DNA of 64,000 bases from Clostridium pasteurianum DSM 525 = ATCC 6013 (GCF_000807255.1 NZ_CP009268.1:2696384-2760383), one strand, 5' to 3'. Positions 46,693-56,505 are shown, numbered from the stretch's first letter. The notes: a model not told the origin generated them from the sequence alone. Numbers and translations are program-made.

Positions 46693-47061
46693 ATGGATTT
46701 AAAAGTTAAAGAGAAAAAATTAAAGTTAGATATACCTACTGTATTCATTGCTTTAAAGAAGAAAGAAACACCAGTAATCGCAAAGATTTTTGCAGTGATT
46801 ACAATTGGATATGCGTTATCACCTATTGATTTTATACCAGATTTTATACCTGTTATAGGTTTGTTAGATGATCTGATTTTACTTCCAATACTTGTTGTAA
46901 TAACAATAAAATTTATACCAGAAGAAATATTTAATAAATGCAGAATTGAAGCAGAAAATTTATGGATTATCGGAAAACCTAAAAGGTGGTATTTTGCAAT
47001 ACCAATTGTATCAATATGGCTGGCATTCATACTGTTAATTATTAAATTAGTTATAACATAA
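46693..47061 (+). CDS. DUF1232 (YkvA-like) membrane protein
   Basis: The 122-residue protein has the DUF1232 core FAVITIGYALSPIDFIPDFI followed by PVIGLLDDLILLP, then a C-terminal membrane helix (about 100-120). AGGAG precedes the ATG. The family is widespread and of unknown function. It is the only intact gene between the two GGGtGRT-like fragments. Confidence 0.88.
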   Translation: MDLKVKEKKLKLDIPTVFIALKKKETPVIAKIFAVITIGYALSPIDFIPDFIPVIGLLDDLILLPILVVITIKFIPEEIFNKCRIEAENLWIIGKPKRWYFAIPIVSIWLAFILLIIKLVIT

Positions 47062-47095
47062 TATTCTTTTTAGACGTAACAAATATAGTTCGAAA

Positions 47096-47136
47096 AAAAT
47101 AGGCAATCTAGGATTTACCCTTAAACTGCCTATTTT
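47096..47136 (+). terminator. Terminator behind the DUF1232 gene
   Basis: AAAATAGGCA and TGCCTATTTT form a perfect 10-bp stem that ends in the T-run. Confidence 0.7.
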
Positions 47137-47193
47137 AATTATGTATTATTTAATAAAACCTTATTAAAGCCTATAACTAATATTATGATTCCA

Positions 47194-47578
47194 TCATTCT
47201 AGGCGCTCACATTTCATGCAATTTGCTTTTCCCCTCTTTTGCCACTCTCTAGGTAATTGAATTTTGAATGTTTTCATATATTCTAGTTTCATAAAATAAT
47301 ACAATGTAATTTTAAAATTCCTAACATGCGTATGAAGAGTTTGAGATGCAAGATTTAAATTATATTTACAATAAATTACATAATTACCCGTAGTTTCCTG
47401 TATAATATCTTTAATCAAACTGTTTTCATCAAAAATCTAACAATAGATTTATAACCTTGTTTGTAATGCTCTATAGTTGTTGGTCTTAAATTTTTAGCTT
47501 TACAGTTATCTAAAAACATTAAAAGCCCTGTTTAAACATCACGTTGTCTTCTGTAATTATTTTCGTTTTTCTTCTCAT
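47194..47578 (-). pseudogene. Tyrosine recombinase N-terminal fragment with two frameshifts
   Basis: From the ATG at 47578 the peptide reads MRRKTKIITEDNVMFKQG, shifts frame at a T-run, continues FLDNCKAKNLRPTTIEHYKQ and YKSIVRFL, shifts again, then SLIKDIIQETTGNYVIY to CMKCERLE. This is the SAM-like core-binding domain of phage-type integrases. The catalytic domain is absent. Each shift is a loss of one base. Confidence 0.6.
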
Positions 47579-47611
47579 TTAGCTAATATTAACACCTTTC
47601 AAAAAAATAAA

Positions 47612-47650
47612 AATACACGCTAATGAAATTTTTATACATTAACGTGTATT
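47612..47650. repeat. Inverted repeat next to the integrase fragment
   Basis: AATACACGCTAATG and CATTAACGTGTATT form an imperfect 13-bp palindrome with an 11-base loop, 35 bases upstream of the broken integrase start. It could be a terminator or a former recombination site. Confidence 0.4.
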
Positions 47651-48100
47651 CTCTAATTTTTAATTTACTAAGTATTAAATCTCTCTTGTACTCTGAAAAT
47701 TAAGTTTGTCCCTGAACTTGCACTTTTTTAGAGGTTCTTGCATTTTCTCAAATCCTCTCATTTTCTTTCTCATACATCTCTCGTTTGTTTTTTCCTCCCT
47801 TAACCTCCGCTAATAACTGCTGCATCACTATAATTTATCACTATATTTTCTATAATAATTCCAATCCAAAACCTGCTATAATCTCATTATTTCTTCTCCC
47901 TTTCCCCACCTACGGTGGTCTTATAAGCCACTTATTAAGGGAGAATAATCCTTAGATTATTCTCCCTTAGCCATTGTATTTTCAATGATTTTCTCAATAT
48001 TTTCTCCAAATATTCGCATTTTAAATTCATATCATTTCCCTCAATTACCCACCCAATAATCCCCCTATTTTCTTACATCTTCTCTCATAATTGAACGAGA
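47651..48100. other. Degenerate region with hairpins, no intact gene
   Basis: No supported gene is present. A strong hairpin, TAAGGGAGAATAATC with GATTATTCTCCCTTA (47936-47969), and a small CCACC/GGTGG one lie within it. A 28-codon minus-strand frame ending at about 47673 has no ribosome site. Confidence 0.4.
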
Positions 48101-48103
48101 AAA

Positions 48104-48156
48104 CGAAAAAAGCATGAAGGTATACAAGATTTCTCTTGCATTTCCTCCATGCTTCA
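48104..48156 (-). terminator. Terminator behind fragment copy 2
   Basis: On the minus strand AAGCATG pairs with CATGCTT over an inner CAAGA/TCTTG helix, followed by TTTTTT. It would have ended the original GGGtGRT-like gene. Confidence 0.6.
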
Positions 48157-48193
48157 TGGACAAACTTTATTTGCTGATTACATCTAAATCGGC

Positions 48194-48310
48194 TTATTTT
48201 GAAGCTTCTTCAATAGCAACTGCTACTGCAACTGAAGCTCCAACCATTGGGTTGTTACCCATTCCGATAAGACCCATCATTTCAACGTGAGCTGGAACTG
48301 ATGATGAAAA
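48194..48310 (-). pseudogene. 3'-end fragment resembling the GGGtGRT protein gene, copy 2
   Basis: About 38 codons read SSSVPAHVEMMGLIGMGNN, then PMVGASVAVAVAIEEASK and stop. The family-like sequence ends abruptly at about 48307. This copy is longer and less altered than copy 1 and keeps the terminator. The family name is from memory of the C-terminus and needs a search. Confidence 0.5.
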
Positions 48311-48567
48311 CACTAGGTTTATAGACTATTTATAATTATAAATAAACGCATCTTTTATGAATCTATACACACATCTAATATAATTATATTAAACTTTTAC
48401 TAATATAATTGCAATACCTTTTTTTACTTTTTACAATATTTAATTTAGATATATTTTTATTTCTATCTTAAACACTTAAATACTCTAAAAAATAAAGTCT
48501 CTCAAATTTAAGGCAGTTCAAAATTCCCACCCATGAAAAATAAGGATATCCTATTTTAGGACACCCT

Positions 48568-48762
48568 TTAACTGTCAAGTATAAATAATTCTTCTACTGT
48601 AGTATTTAATAATCTAGCAAGCTTCATTCCTAATTCTAGTGTAGGGTTATACTTTTCATTCTCAATTGCATTAATAGTTTGCCTAGTTACCCCTAGAGTA
48701 TTTGCCATGTCCTCCTGCCTATATCCAAGTTCTTTTCTTAGTTTTTTTATATTATTTTTCAT
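48568..48762 (-). CDS. XRE-family small transcriptional regulator
   Basis: The 64-residue protein is a single Cro/CI-type helix-turn-helix: IKKLRKELGYRQEDMANTLG, then VTRQTINAIENEKYNPTLEL and LLNTTVEELF. It overlaps the upstream membrane-protein gene by 11 bases. Such pairs of a short XRE regulator and a two-helix membrane protein are common in Bacillota. It probably represses its own promoter through the TGTAAAA repeats at 48982-49037. Confidence 0.9.
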   Translation of the reverse strand: MKNNIKKLRKELGYRQEDMANTLGVTRQTINAIENEKYNPTLELGMKLARLLNTTVEELFILDS

Positions 48763-48967
48763 CTTTGTTCATCTTCCATTTTAAAAAATATTGAACTGCT
48801 ATCCAAACAAAATTTTGAGTTATCAAAAGAAATAATGACACCGAATTTCTATTCCCATGAAGATAATCATAAACAATCCAACCAAACAAAAATATAATTG
48901 TATAAGCCCAAGCCCATTTTATTGCTTTCAAGTTAATACTTAATTCCATTTCATCCATTTTCCTCAT
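48752..48967 (-). CDS. Small two-helix membrane protein paired with XRE regulator
   Basis: The 71-residue protein has two membrane segments (about 15-33 and 42-62). AGGAG lies 8 bp before the ATG. It is the first gene of the two-gene unit. The function is unknown; similar partners may modulate the regulator from the membrane. Confidence 0.75.
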   Translation of the reverse strand: MRKMDEMELSINLKAIKWAWAYTIIFLFGWIVYDYLHGNRNSVSLFLLITQNFVWIAVQYFLKWKMNKDEK

Positions 48968-48981
48968 AAAATCATCTCCTA

Positions 48982-49037
48982 AAATGTAAAATTCTTTTTA
49001 CATTTATATTTTAGCAATGATTCAAATTAAATGTCAA
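48982..49037 (-). promoter_or_regulatory. Promoter and operator of the XRE pair
   Basis: On the minus strand TTGACA (49032-49037) and TAAAAT (49008-49013) are 18 bp apart. An inverted repeat AAATGTAAAA/TTTTTACATTT lies just downstream (48982-49005), and another AAATGTAAAA copy lies just upstream of the -35. This is a textbook autorepression layout. Confidence 0.65.
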
Positions 49038-49308
49038 TAAGTTTTTACATTTAATAATTTATAATAACTTAAAAAAGACAGTTAATTTTTATAACTATCT
49101 TTATACTTATAAATTACTATTCTAATCCTTTTATTAATATTTGAGTTTTAGTTAATCTATTTTGAGCCTCTTAAATCTCTTCCTTAGCTTTATTTACCTT
49201 TAATGAATCTGATACTCAAGTCCATTGACCGTCTTTAATTACAAAACATCCAAGGAATAAAAAAAATAAATCAAGATAAAAATAGCATAGATATTATGTA
49301 ATTATAAT
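49038..49308. other. Spacer with a possible decayed minus-strand gene
   Basis: At about 49115-49260 the minus strand reads VIKDGQWT, stop, VSDSLKVNKAKEEI, stop, EAQNRLTKTQILIKGLE, stop. This looks like a small accessory gene ruined by two stops. I could not name it. Confidence 0.3.
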
Positions 49309-49635
49309 TTAATTATTAATTAATATAACGCCAATTGATAAGCCAATTATTGTAATTATAAGCCAAAATACCATAATATTTTTTATTGTTGACTGCTTAT
49401 TGTCAATTTGTTCTAACCTTTCATATATTTTTAATTGGATCAATAGTGCCAATTCACTATCATCAATATTAAGAGGTATTTTTTTATAATATTTTTCTCC
49501 TTCTCCAAGATCACTACCAAGTGTATATCGTTCATCTTTATCTAATTTTTTATACTCTTCTTTTGATACTTCTTCCTCTGTATAAAAGATATTTTTCATC
49601 AAATTTTCTTTATAGACTTTAACATCATTATCCAT
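49309..49635 (-). CDS. Tail-anchored small protein of unknown function
   Basis: The 108-residue protein has an acidic, charged N-terminal part (YTEEEVSKEEYKKLDKDERY) and one C-terminal membrane helix (about 84-105). I do not recognise a named family. The ATG has only a weak AGAGGTT site. It lies alone among accessory genes. Confidence 0.55.
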   Translation of the reverse strand: MDNDVKVYKENLMKNIFYTEEEVSKEEYKKLDKDERYTLGSDLGEGEKYYKKIPLNIDDSELALLIQLKIYERLEQIDNKQSTIKNIMVFWLIITIIGLSIGVILINN

Positions 49636-49715
49636 TTATTAAACCTCTCTATTAACTTATTTTTCTTCAAATTGTTTTACTAATTTATAAAATGTATTCT
49701 TTTTTAAATCTAATC

Positions 49716-49875
49716 TTACATTATCTCTTTATAATTCCTAGCAAATGTATCCAATGACTTAATGTAAAGTAAATCATCTTCACATAAACATTGTTTTAAT
49801 GCTTGATGCTACTGCCTATTAAAATTCTTACTGTTTACCTTATCAATAAATATATCTCTTTCATTAAGTCCTAAA
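49716..49875 (-). pseudogene. Serine recombinase (resolvase) fragment
   Basis: The minus strand reads GLNERDIFIDKVNSKNFNRQ, stop, HQALKQCLCEDDLLYIKSLD and TFARNYKEIM, stop. It matches the resolvase catalytic domain, in which the last block is normally SLDRFGRNYKEI. It has one internal stop and is truncated at both ends. Confidence 0.55.
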
Positions 49876-50037
49876 TCCTACATTTCTTTTATTTATATAT
49901 CAATATTTTTGGTCTTTACTTGATACCATTATAATCATAATTATGTATATGTATCAATAATTTCTTCATTATTCCTAATAAAAAGTCAAAAAAATAAAGC
50001 ATTACCATTTCTGGCAACGCCCTAAAAATTTCCTATA

Positions 50038-50433
50038 TTAATATTTATTTTTATATCTATCATAATTGATATTATCATCGCTATCATTAGTAGTTCTTAC
50101 ATATCGCTTTGTAATTATTAAAAATATTATTAATATAATAATAAAAGTTACAAAACCTACGTCCATTAAAGTTGTATTATCATAATACATTCCTATATAT
50201 GTTATTATCATAGGCGAAAATAAAACTAAAAATATAAATGATGCAAAATAAAACTTTTTTGTAATCAAAATTATTAAAGCCATTCCTATTATTATCCCAG
50301 CTATTATACCTATTAATACTCTACCATTCAATCCAAAATAGGTATTATCTCCAAAATTTCTTGAAAACCATCTTCCGAAAAAAATACCAAACATACTTAT
50401 AGATTGTGCTATACCTTTGTTTCTATCTTTCAT
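50038..50433 (-). CDS. Four-helix membrane protein of unknown function
   Basis: The 131-residue protein has hydrophobic segments at about 36-54, 60-78 and 86-108, with a polar Asn/Tyr/Lys-rich tail. There are no motifs I recognise. It has a weak GAAAGAAATT ribosome site. It lies between prophage-like and toxin-antitoxin genes. Confidence 0.45.
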   Translation of the reverse strand: MKDRNKGIAQSISMFGIFFGRWFSRNFGDNTYFGLNGRVLIGIIAGIIIGMALIILITKKFYFASFIFLVLFSPMIITYIGMYYDNTTLMDVGFVTFIIILIIFLIITKRYVRTTNDSDDNINYDRYKNKY

Positions 50434-50604
50434 ATAATTTCTTTCCTTTGTTTAATATTATTATAAATATGATATTACTATGTTTTAATAATATCTTCAA
50501 TAATTATATTTTATAGCTTATAGCACATCAAAACAAAATCTAGAAATAATATTTTAACCTAATGTATAATTTTGTATATATTAAATGAAAATCACTATAC
50601 ACAA

Positions 50605-50985
50605 TTACTTGGCATAGTGATTTTTTGTCCATAATATTATATACTCTTGTTTAAAATCTCCTTTTGCTATACCTAAGCCTAGATTAATTAATTCATTTTG
50701 AGTAAACTTTAGTTTTATCCCATTGTATTCCAATAATATAAGCATTACATATAGTCCTATTCTTTTATTTCCATCTACGAAAGGATGATTATTTATCATA
50801 CTATAGCAAATATTTGCACATTTATCTTCAATAGTAGGGTAAAGATTTTGTCCATTAAAAGTTGCTTTTGAATTTTCTATTGATGATTTTAACAATTCTA
50901 TATCTCTTAATTCACTTGATCCACCTGTAGTTTCTATAAGTTTGCTATGAAGTTTTAAAACATATTCAATTGAAATGTACTTCAT
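50605..50985 (-). CDS. doc: Doc-type Fic-domain toxin
   Basis: The 126-residue protein has the Fic/Doc motif HPFVDGNKRIG (about 65-75) and the length of phage P1 Doc. Doc phosphorylates EF-Tu and halts translation unless bound by Phd. Its start overlaps the antitoxin stop by four bases (ATGA), the usual antitoxin-first order. Confidence 0.92.
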   Translation of the reverse strand: MKYISIEYVLKLHSKLIETTGGSSELRDIELLKSSIENSKATFNGQNLYPTIEDKCANICYSMINNHPFVDGNKRIGLYVMLILLEYNGIKLKFTQNELINLGLGIAKGDFKQEYIILWTKNHYAK

Positions 50986-51221
50986 TTAGCTAATTCCTTA
51001 AACGCTTCCATATTTTCTTCTAATATTCTATCAGCAATAGTATCTAACTGTTCTTCTGAAGAAGTCTCTTTACTAAATTCTTCAAAATCCAAAAGAATAT
51101 ATTTAGGCTTATTATTTTTCATTATTACTACAGATTTATCTTCATCAACCATTTTTGCTACTTTAGAAAAATTCTGATTAGCTTCAGACATAGAAATGAT
51201 TTTCTTAGTATTCACTAGCAT
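50982..51221 (-). CDS. phd: Phd/YefM-family antitoxin
   Basis: The 79-residue antitoxin has the N-terminal DNA-binding part (SMSEANQNFSKVAKMVDED with VIMKNNKPKYILL) and an acidic C-terminal toxin-binding helix. TTGGAGGG precedes the ATG. It should repress the pair by binding the palindrome at 51267-51282. Confidence 0.88.
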   Translation of the reverse strand: MLVNTKKIISMSEANQNFSKVAKMVDEDKSVVIMKNNKPKYILLDFEEFSKETSSEEQLDTIADRILEENMEAFKELAK

Positions 51222-51252
51222 ATAAATCCCTCCAAATATTTATCTTATATAT

Positions 51253-51282
51253 ATTATATCATATTTAGGATAAATTTATCCT
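51253..51282 (-). promoter_or_regulatory. phd-doc promoter with palindromic operator
   Basis: The perfect 16-bp palindrome AGGATAAATTTATCCT (51267-51282) lies 8 bp ahead of the -10 TATAAT (51253-51258) and covers the -35 position. Confidence 0.65.
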
Positions 51283-51366
51283 TTTTTTAATCTATAAAGA
51301 ATAATAAAGTATAGAATTAGATTTTAAGTTCAATTCTATACCTTATTTATTTCTACTATTATAATT

Positions 51367-53484
51367 CTAAGTATGAGTAATTACATACTGTTCAAATTGT
51401 GTTACAAAATCTTCAAAATCTGTTGGTTGCACTATTTCTACATTGTCAATATGAATTTTCTTACTATTATCAATATTTTGAGATTGCTGTGGTAATTTTA
51501 TATTACTAAAATCAGGTGTATTTAATTGTGGCATAAACATACTTAATTTATCTACTGTATTCATTATATTAGGAACATTATCCGCTAATATATTTAATCC
51601 TCGTGTTCTTTCTGATGTTACTACTCCACTACCTTTATTTAATAATATTGTCTCTTCACCTTTTTCATTTATTTGATATCTATCAGTTTCTGGAACATAT
51701 TCTTCTCCACTAGCATACCCTATATAGTTTCCTCCACGTGCAAGTGCCTTTATTCCAGGAACATTACTAACAGTACCATATCTACTTTTTATGTAATTAA
51801 TAGCCGCCGCCGCATTATCTATAGGATTTAATATTTGATTATGACCAGATACCATATTCTCAGCAAAAGTAGACGGTATGGTTTGCATTAATCCTTGGCT
51901 CGGATGACCAGCTTTAGCGTTGCTATCCCAATTATTAATATCATTAGGATTTCCACTAGATTCATGCATCGCAATAGTTTGTAATGCTGGTAGCCAACTT
52001 TCAGGTACTCCAGTCAATTTTATAGCTTCTTTTAACCAATCTGTCACACTACCTGGTACATTAGCAACTTGTCCATTAATTGCACCAGTCATTCCACTAA
52101 CCTTATCAGTAATAAATTTTTCAATATCAGATTCATCCATACCCTTAATAAGTCCTTCTATCATATATTGACCTATCTTATACATAACCTTACTAGGTGA
52201 ATGAATATCTAATTTTTCATTGAATTTATCTACCATCTTCTTACATAAATTTTCAATGTTTTTCATTAAATCATCATTGCCATCTGATAAACCTTTACCA
52301 ATATTAATATCAATATTTTTACCTGCACCTTGCATTGATGATACGAAAGGAGTAATTAATCCTTTAACATTAGATATTAATGTTCTAGTAGGAGTTAATA
52401 CGGATTCTTGAGTATTAGTTATACCAGTACCAATATTTTTATCAGTATTTTGACCATATTGTCCTGCATTATTAACAAAGTTCTGAATCAGATTTACAAC
52501 TTCAGTAATTAAATCATCTACAGGTTTCTTAACTAATAATTTATTATTAGTAACTGAATCTCCAACATTTTTATTTGTATCTTTACCATATTGTGGTGAT
52601 TCATTTACAAAATGTTGAACATTATCATCAACTTCATCTAATAATTCATTAACTGGCTTTTTAACTAGATTTTTATTATTTTCAATAGTAGTCCCTATTG
52701 CATTTAATGTATTTTTAGCTGATTTTGATTGTTTATCAATGTTTTTACTTGAATCAGAATTAACATCAATAGAATTAGTTCCATTTAGTATATTCATAGA
52801 TTCATTATGTGGTATAACTTGTTCTCCACCTTGAAATTTTCTAGATTGTCTACCGATTACTATTTCTAATCCATTTTCAGCTACTTCTGCAATACCTTCA
52901 TCAGCATCATCAGTCCCCTTAGCATATCCATCTAAGGCATTTCTACTATTATTAATATTATTTTGTTGTTCTGCTAAATCACTTTTTTTATCATTTAATT
53001 GATTTTTTTGATTAGATATATCATCCTTTTGATTACTAATAGCATCTTTCTGTGCATCAATTGCTTCAAATTTAGTTTCATATGTTTTTTCTATTGCATC
53101 CTTTTGAGTATTATAATTTTCCTGTGCTATATCCTTTGCTTTACTAGTTGCATCAATTTTATCCTGTATATCAGTTTTCTGTTTTTCAATAGCTTGGTTT
53201 TCTTTCCAACGTCTATAATCCTCTTGGTCTTTTGCTAATTGTTCTCTGGCAGAATCTATTCTAGTTTGGTCTGCTACCCACATAGCTTGACCATTTTCAG
53301 TTATTAATACAGTTTTTTCATTCTGTGCATTATCTAATTCTAATTGGTCTTTCTTTATTTTATTCTCATAATCAATAGCTGAATTATTTTCATCCTGTAA
53401 ATCCTTTTTCTTTTGCAACATATCTAATTGAGATTTATATTTATCAATTATTGCATTTTGTTGTGCCTGTTCAGCTTTATAACC
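51367..53484 (-). pseudogene. Phage tail tape-measure protein, C-terminal part (split by transposon)
   Basis: The open frame gives 684 residues from an internal Met and extends upstream to the transposon edge (GYKAEQAQQNAIIDKY). It has long coiled-coil and repeated FVN-QYG-type segments. A lytic transglycosylase domain (about 450-560; catalytic Glu in AMHESSGNP, then GLMQTIPSTF) and a C-terminal tail-fibre-contact region follow. Tape-measure proteins set phage tail length and help penetrate the wall. Removal of the transposon and one 6-bp repeat restores the frame with the part at 56736-59090. Confidence 0.85.
53479..53484. repeat. Left target-site duplication (ATAACC)
   Basis: ATAACC here matches ATAACC at 56736-56741 on the other side of the transposon. 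Confidence 0.8.
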
Positions 53485-53649
53485 TGTTATTAGGCATTTT
53501 ACTTAAGCTAAAAAACATTCAAAAAAGTCAAATTATTATAGACTTAATTTATAGGTCAGATTAAATAATCTGACTCAAAAAGAATAAGATTATTTAATCT
53601 GACGATAATTAGTAAGGAGAAAATTTTTTAATTATGAGAAGAAATAATA

Positions 53650-54222
53650 ATGATAAATATAGTAAAAATGCCTTACGGAATAAAAAAATACAATAAACTT
53701 TGTAAGTTTAATCAATTTCCAAGTAAATATGGATGCGAAGCATGTGGATTTGAAGGTAAGCTGTACAGACATGGATTTTATTATAGAAACTTAATTACCC
53801 TTAAAGGTGCATACAAGATAGTCATCCTGCGTTGTAAATGTCAATCCTGTGGTAAAACCTATTCTCTTATACCCAGTTTTATTATTCCTTATAGGCAATA
53901 TGCTTATGAAGTTATTCTAACTTCTATTATTATGATGCTAAAACTAGGTTATTCCTTTAGTAAAATATTAACTCTTATAAAATCTCTTAATATTAACTAC
54001 TCATCTCTTAATACAACAGATCTATCATTTTGGAAAAATAGGCTAGTAAGCTCATTATCGAGTATTCGTTTATTTTTTGCACAGTATAAATTCTATAATT
54101 CTAACATAAATAGCAAATTACCTATTGATATCATAAAAAAAATTATTATCTTTTGCCGTTTAAGGCACGATTTTAACTTGGATTATTTTTTACACATGCC
54201 TAAGTATTTCTTTTGTAAATGA
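53650..54222 (+). CDS. Transposon zinc-ribbon protein (DUF6431-like)
   Basis: The 190-residue protein has two CxxC pairs (CEACGF and CKCQSCGKTY, about 24-65) followed by a helical domain. Proteins of this type regularly precede the DDE transposase/ATPase pair in Bacillota elements and may bind DNA or choose targets. The start is uncertain: ATG codons at 53650 and 53668 both lack a well-spaced ribosome site, and the AAGGAG at about 53616 is far. Confidence 0.68.
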   Translation: MINIVKMPYGIKKYNKLCKFNQFPSKYGCEACGFEGKLYRHGFYYRNLITLKGAYKIVILRCKCQSCGKTYSLIPSFIIPYRQYAYEVILTSIIMMLKLGYSFSKILTLIKSLNINYSSLNTTDLSFWKNRLVSSLSSIRLFFAQYKFYNSNINSKLPIDIIKKIIIFCRLRHDFNLDYFLHMPKYFFCK

Positions 54223-54420
54223 TAATTTAATAGGTACAAATTAGATCTATCTTTTTTATCAAATTAAATACTTCACACTTTTTTAATGTCTTTTTATATC
54301 AATCTTGTCCTCATTTCTCTTGTTCTATCTAAAATTTTTGTATAATTCCACACAACCTTTAACGGTTTAAATATCGATTTTAAGTCATAATTATTAATAA
54401 AAATAGGAGGTTGATAATCA

Positions 54421-55683
54421 ATGATATTAAAAGAATTTAATCAAAAGATAGCATTATTTCGTTATTCTCTGATTGCACCCATTATAACCAATACATTTAC
54501 TCAGACTTCTGTAAAAGATTATTTAGCAGAAATTGCAGCAAAGTCTTATACACTGCCTAACGGCAAGAAAAAAGAGTATTCTCCTGCAACAATCAAAGGA
54601 TGGCTAGTTCAATATAGGAAATATGGTATTGATGGCTTATATCCAAAATCAAGAGCTGATAAAGGTACTTCCAGAAAAATTTCAAATGAAACCAAAGAAT
54701 TTATTATAAACAGTAAATTAAATTCACCTAAAAAAACTGCCAAGTACATATATCATGAAGTTATAGCTAAAGGTTTTGAAAGTGAAACTAGTATTTCCCT
54801 GTCAACAGTAACTAGATTTATAAATAAGGCTAAGATAGGTTCTAAAAAGCTTGTACCTGATGATAGAAGAGCCTTTGAATTTGAGTTTTCCAATGAATGC
54901 TGGCAATCTGACGTATCTGTAGGTCCTTACCTTACTATAGAAGATAAAAAATTCAAGACTTATATTATAGCTTTTTTAGATGATTCCAGTAGAGTCATTG
55001 TAGGATGCAAAGCATTTTTTAAAGATGATCTTTTATCTCTTATGTCTGTATTTAAAGATGCGGTAGCATCAAAGGGAATTCCTAAAAAAGTTTTCGTTGA
55101 TAATGGAAAGATATATAAAAGTGAGCAATTTCATTTGATTTGTGCAGCTCTTGGTAGTATTTTAAGTTTTGCAAGACCATATTCCCCTCAATCTAAGGGC
55201 AAAATTGAAAGATGGTTCCAAACTATGCAAAAACAATGGATGAATTCAATTAATTGGAATGATTTTAAATCTATAGACCTTTTAAATGAATCCCTGTCGG
55301 GTTATGTTAACAGTTATAACAACACTATACATTCCTCAATAAACAAAAAACCAATTGATAAGTACATGTCTAATGTTGAAAATATAAGATTTATTGATTC
55401 TAAAACTGAACTAGACTATTTATTTTTATATAAAGTACTCCGTACTGTAAAAAATGACTCCACAGTATCTATAGGTACAAAAATATTTGAAGTACCACTA
55501 AAATATGTTGGTGACAAAATAAATATACGCTATGATCCATCATCTATTGATAAAGCTTATATTTTTTCACAGGATGGTAAACTTGAAGATACTATTTTCC
55601 CTGTTAAAAAAATTGATAATTCAAAAATCAGAAGAACTAACAATACTAATTCTGTTGATTTTTCTGCCTTTGAAGCTAACTAA
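54421..55683 (+). CDS. DDE-type (rve) transposase, TniA/TnsB-like
   Basis: The 420-residue protein has an N-terminal helix-turn-helix part (SPATIKGWLVQYRKYGIDGL) and an rve integrase core. The acidic residues are Asp in WQSDVSVGP, Asp in VFVDNGKIY and Glu in KGKIERWFQ (motif Dx..Dx35E). A beta-barrel domain follows. AGGAGG precedes the ATG. It joins the element ends to target DNA, guided by the ATPase encoded next. Confidence 0.88.
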   Translation: MILKEFNQKIALFRYSLIAPIITNTFTQTSVKDYLAEIAAKSYTLPNGKKKEYSPATIKGWLVQYRKYGIDGLYPKSRADKGTSRKISNETKEFIINSKLNSPKKTAKYIYHEVIAKGFESETSISLSTVTRFINKAKIGSKKLVPDDRRAFEFEFSNECWQSDVSVGPYLTIEDKKFKTYIIAFLDDSSRVIVGCKAFFKDDLLSLMSVFKDAVASKGIPKKVFVDNGKIYKSEQFHLICAALGSILSFARPYSPQSKGKIERWFQTMQKQWMNSINWNDFKSIDLLNESLSGYVNSYNNTIHSSINKKPIDKYMSNVENIRFIDSKTELDYLFLYKVLRTVKNDSTVSIGTKIFEVPLKYVGDKINIRYDPSSIDKAYIFSQDGKLEDTIFPVKKIDNSKIRRTNNTNSVDFSAFEAN

Positions 55684-55698
55684 CCGGAGGTTGATATT

Positions 55699-56505
55699 AT
55701 GTATAAAGCTTTTTATGGCTTAACTTTTGATCCTTTTGATAAAAATCTTGACTTAAAATACAGTTTTAAATCTGAGGATTTCTCTAAAGCAATGAATAGA
55801 TTAGAATTTTTAAAATCTGTTTTAGGGATTGGCGTTATTACTGGAGAGCCTGGAGTTGGTAAGTCTTTCTTGCTCCGCAATTTTGTAGATTCACTAAATC
55901 CAAATTTATATAAGTGCGTATACATTCCTATTTCCACTTTAACTGTTATGGACTTCTATAGAGCATTATGCGATGGTCTTGGAATAATTCATGCTCAGAA
56001 AAAAGTAACTATGTTTAAGCAAATACAAGAGTCTATATACACTTATAGCCACAGTAAAAATGTAATTCCAGTTATTATAATTGATGAATGTCAATTTTTA
56101 AGCAATTCCATTCTTGATGATTTAAGAATAATATTTAATTTTCATATGGACTCAAAGAATTATGCTATGTTAATTCTTTCAGGTCAACCTAATTTTTTAC
56201 TTCAACTCAGCAGGCAGGTCCATGAAGCACTACGTCAACGAATCATAATGAATTATTGCTTAAAAGGGCTAACGCATGATGAATGTAAGCCCTACATAAC
56301 TTCTATGCTAAAAGCCGCAGGCTGTTCAGAACCAATTTTTACTGATGATGCTTTTGAACTCATTTATTCAAGCACTAATGGAGCTATAAGACCACTAAAT
56401 TCTCTAACGAGAATGTGCCTTATCTCTGGTGCTAATGAAAGACTTACTTCTATTAATTCAGATACAGTTTATAAATCTCAGAGTGAAATTGATCTTACAA
56501 TTTAA
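55699..56505 (+). CDS. AAA ATPase of the transposon, TniB/TnsC/ExeA-like
   Basis: The 268-residue protein has Walker A GEPGVGKSF (about 49-57), Walker B VIIIDECQFL, a sensor Ser in LILSGQP and an arginine-containing ALRQRI segment. In Tn7/Tn5053-class elements this partner selects target DNA and activates the transposase. CGGAGG precedes the ATG; the gap to the transposase is 15 bases. Confidence 0.87.
   Translation: MYKAFYGLTFDPFDKNLDLKYSFKSEDFSKAMNRLEFLKSVLGIGVITGEPGVGKSFLLRNFVDSLNPNLYKCVYIPISTLTVMDFYRALCDGLGIIHAQKKVTMFKQIQESIYTYSHSKNVIPVIIIDECQFLSNSILDDLRIIFNFHMDSKNYAMLILSGQPNFLLQLSRQVHEALRQRIIMNYCLKGLTHDECKPYITSMLKAAGCSEPIFTDDAFELIYSSTNGAIRPLNSLTRMCLISGANERLTSINSDTVYKSQSEIDLTI

Noticed and set aside
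46686-47030. A 114-codon minus-strand frame opposite the DUF1232 gene
   Set aside because: The plus-strand frame has the DUF1232 signature, ribosome site and terminator; the opposite frame has none.
53520-53640. CRISPR-like repeats (recurring GTCARATTA-type words)
   Set aside because: They are irregularly spaced, occur in both orientations and lie at transposon ends, so they are transposase binding sites.
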